Positions 7,327 through 7,514 of a stretch of 7,514 bases of DNA are shown piece by piece. The DNA comes from Candidatus Poribacteria bacterium (lineage in GTDB: Bacteria > Poribacteria > WGA-4E > WGA-3G): contig VXZL01000386.1 of the NCBI GenBank assembly GCA_009845505.1, forward strand, positions 1 through 7,514, written 5' to 3'. A program made the translations under genes and the position numbers. Below the pieces are notes generated by a model. It saw only the letters and a list, made by a program, of their open reading frames with translations, was not told where the DNA came from and did no database searches. How positions within the stretch are numbered: the stretch's first letter is position 1; each line of letters starts with the position of its first letter.

Positions 7327-7439
7327 TTTGAAACCGATACGAATTTGACAGTTTCAGTGATTGAGGTTTTTGGCATTTCGCGCGTTTTTACTTTGGTTCA
7401 ATTTGTCGCATGTTGACCCAATATGGTATTGGTTGTAAG

Positions 7440-7514
7440 TTACTTTTTTGTTTCTTCAAAGCTGAGTATGTTGTCTCCAACCTTTATAGCTGCTGTGGCC
7501 GGTATGTCAGCCTG
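7440..7514 (-). CDS. Possible C-terminal end of an unidentified gene, cut by the window edge
   Basis: On the minus strand one frame is open from the window edge and ends at TAA (7440-7442). It gives 24 residues including AIKVGDNILSFEETKK, which read like an ordinary protein tail. The other two minus-strand frames are stopped early. If real, it would be a gene upstream of gcvP in the same direction. The rival reading is a plus-strand start at ATG 7468-7470 (MLSPTFIAAVAGMSA...), running off the edge without a clear ribosome site. Too short to identify. Confidence 0.25.
   Translation of the reverse strand, partial: QADIPATAAIKVGDNILSFEETKK

Larger units (their letters stand above)
7195..7439. 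other. Non-coding leader region upstream of gcvP
   Basis: This 245-nt stretch holds no convincing gene in any frame. It contains the gcvP ribosome site, the small hairpin and the 76-nt inverted-repeat segment described separately, and a 6-bp inverted repeat ccaata/tattgg (7418-7432) with a 3-nt loop and no T-run. I could not find a good minus-strand -35/-10 pair for gcvP. On the plus strand there is an isolated perfect TTGACA at 7345-7350 without a partner -10, and TTGACC (7413-7418) 17 nt before a poor TAAGTT. Confidence 0.5.

Noticed and set aside
7345..7350. Perfect TTGACA box on the plus strand in the intergenic region
   Set aside because: No acceptable -10 box lies 15-19 nt downstream, and no clear plus-strand gene follows within a usual distance.

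Overview
The window suggests a bacterium with mid-range GC. One operon-like run of housekeeping genes lies on the minus strand, followed by a small secreted protein. My best guess for the lineage is Candidatus Poribacteria or a similar environmental, metagenome-known phylum. That guess rests on the general look of the secreted LamG/DUF1080-like protein at the left end and is inference only; no rRNA or other phylogenetic marker is present.

Layout, in transcription order from right to left on the minus strand. Positions 7195-7514 are mostly non-coding and form the leader of gcvP. They hold a 76-nt segment bounded by a perfect 10-bp inverted repeat, plus a small hairpin next to the gcvP ribosome binding site. 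The far right edge may hold the last codons of another gene. Next come gcvP (single-chain glycine decarboxylase, 4354-7194), trkA (K+ uptake regulatory subunit, 2921-4330), trkH (K+ channel subunit, 1412-2920) and pdxH (pyridoxamine 5'-phosphate oxidase, 764-1408). The gaps between them are 23, 0 and 3 nt, so the four are very likely co-transcribed, and trkA-trkH and trkH-pdxH are probably translationally coupled. After a 173-nt spacer with a possible weak terminator and promoter comes a secreted beta-sandwich protein (39-590). Its reading frame appears to break before the end of the fold.

How the genes fit together: TrkA and TrkH form one potassium-uptake system, with TrkA the cytosolic NAD(H)/nucleotide-binding ring that gates the TrkH channel. 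GcvP is a PLP enzyme and PdxH makes PLP, so the two ends of the cluster share a cofactor, while the K+ system between them has no obvious metabolic link. The gcvT and gcvH partners of GcvP are not in the window.

I found no CRISPR array, insertion sequence, tRNA or rRNA, and no clear new defence or mobile system. The least explained parts are the structured gcvP leader, the frame break in the secreted protein, and the unusual gene order.
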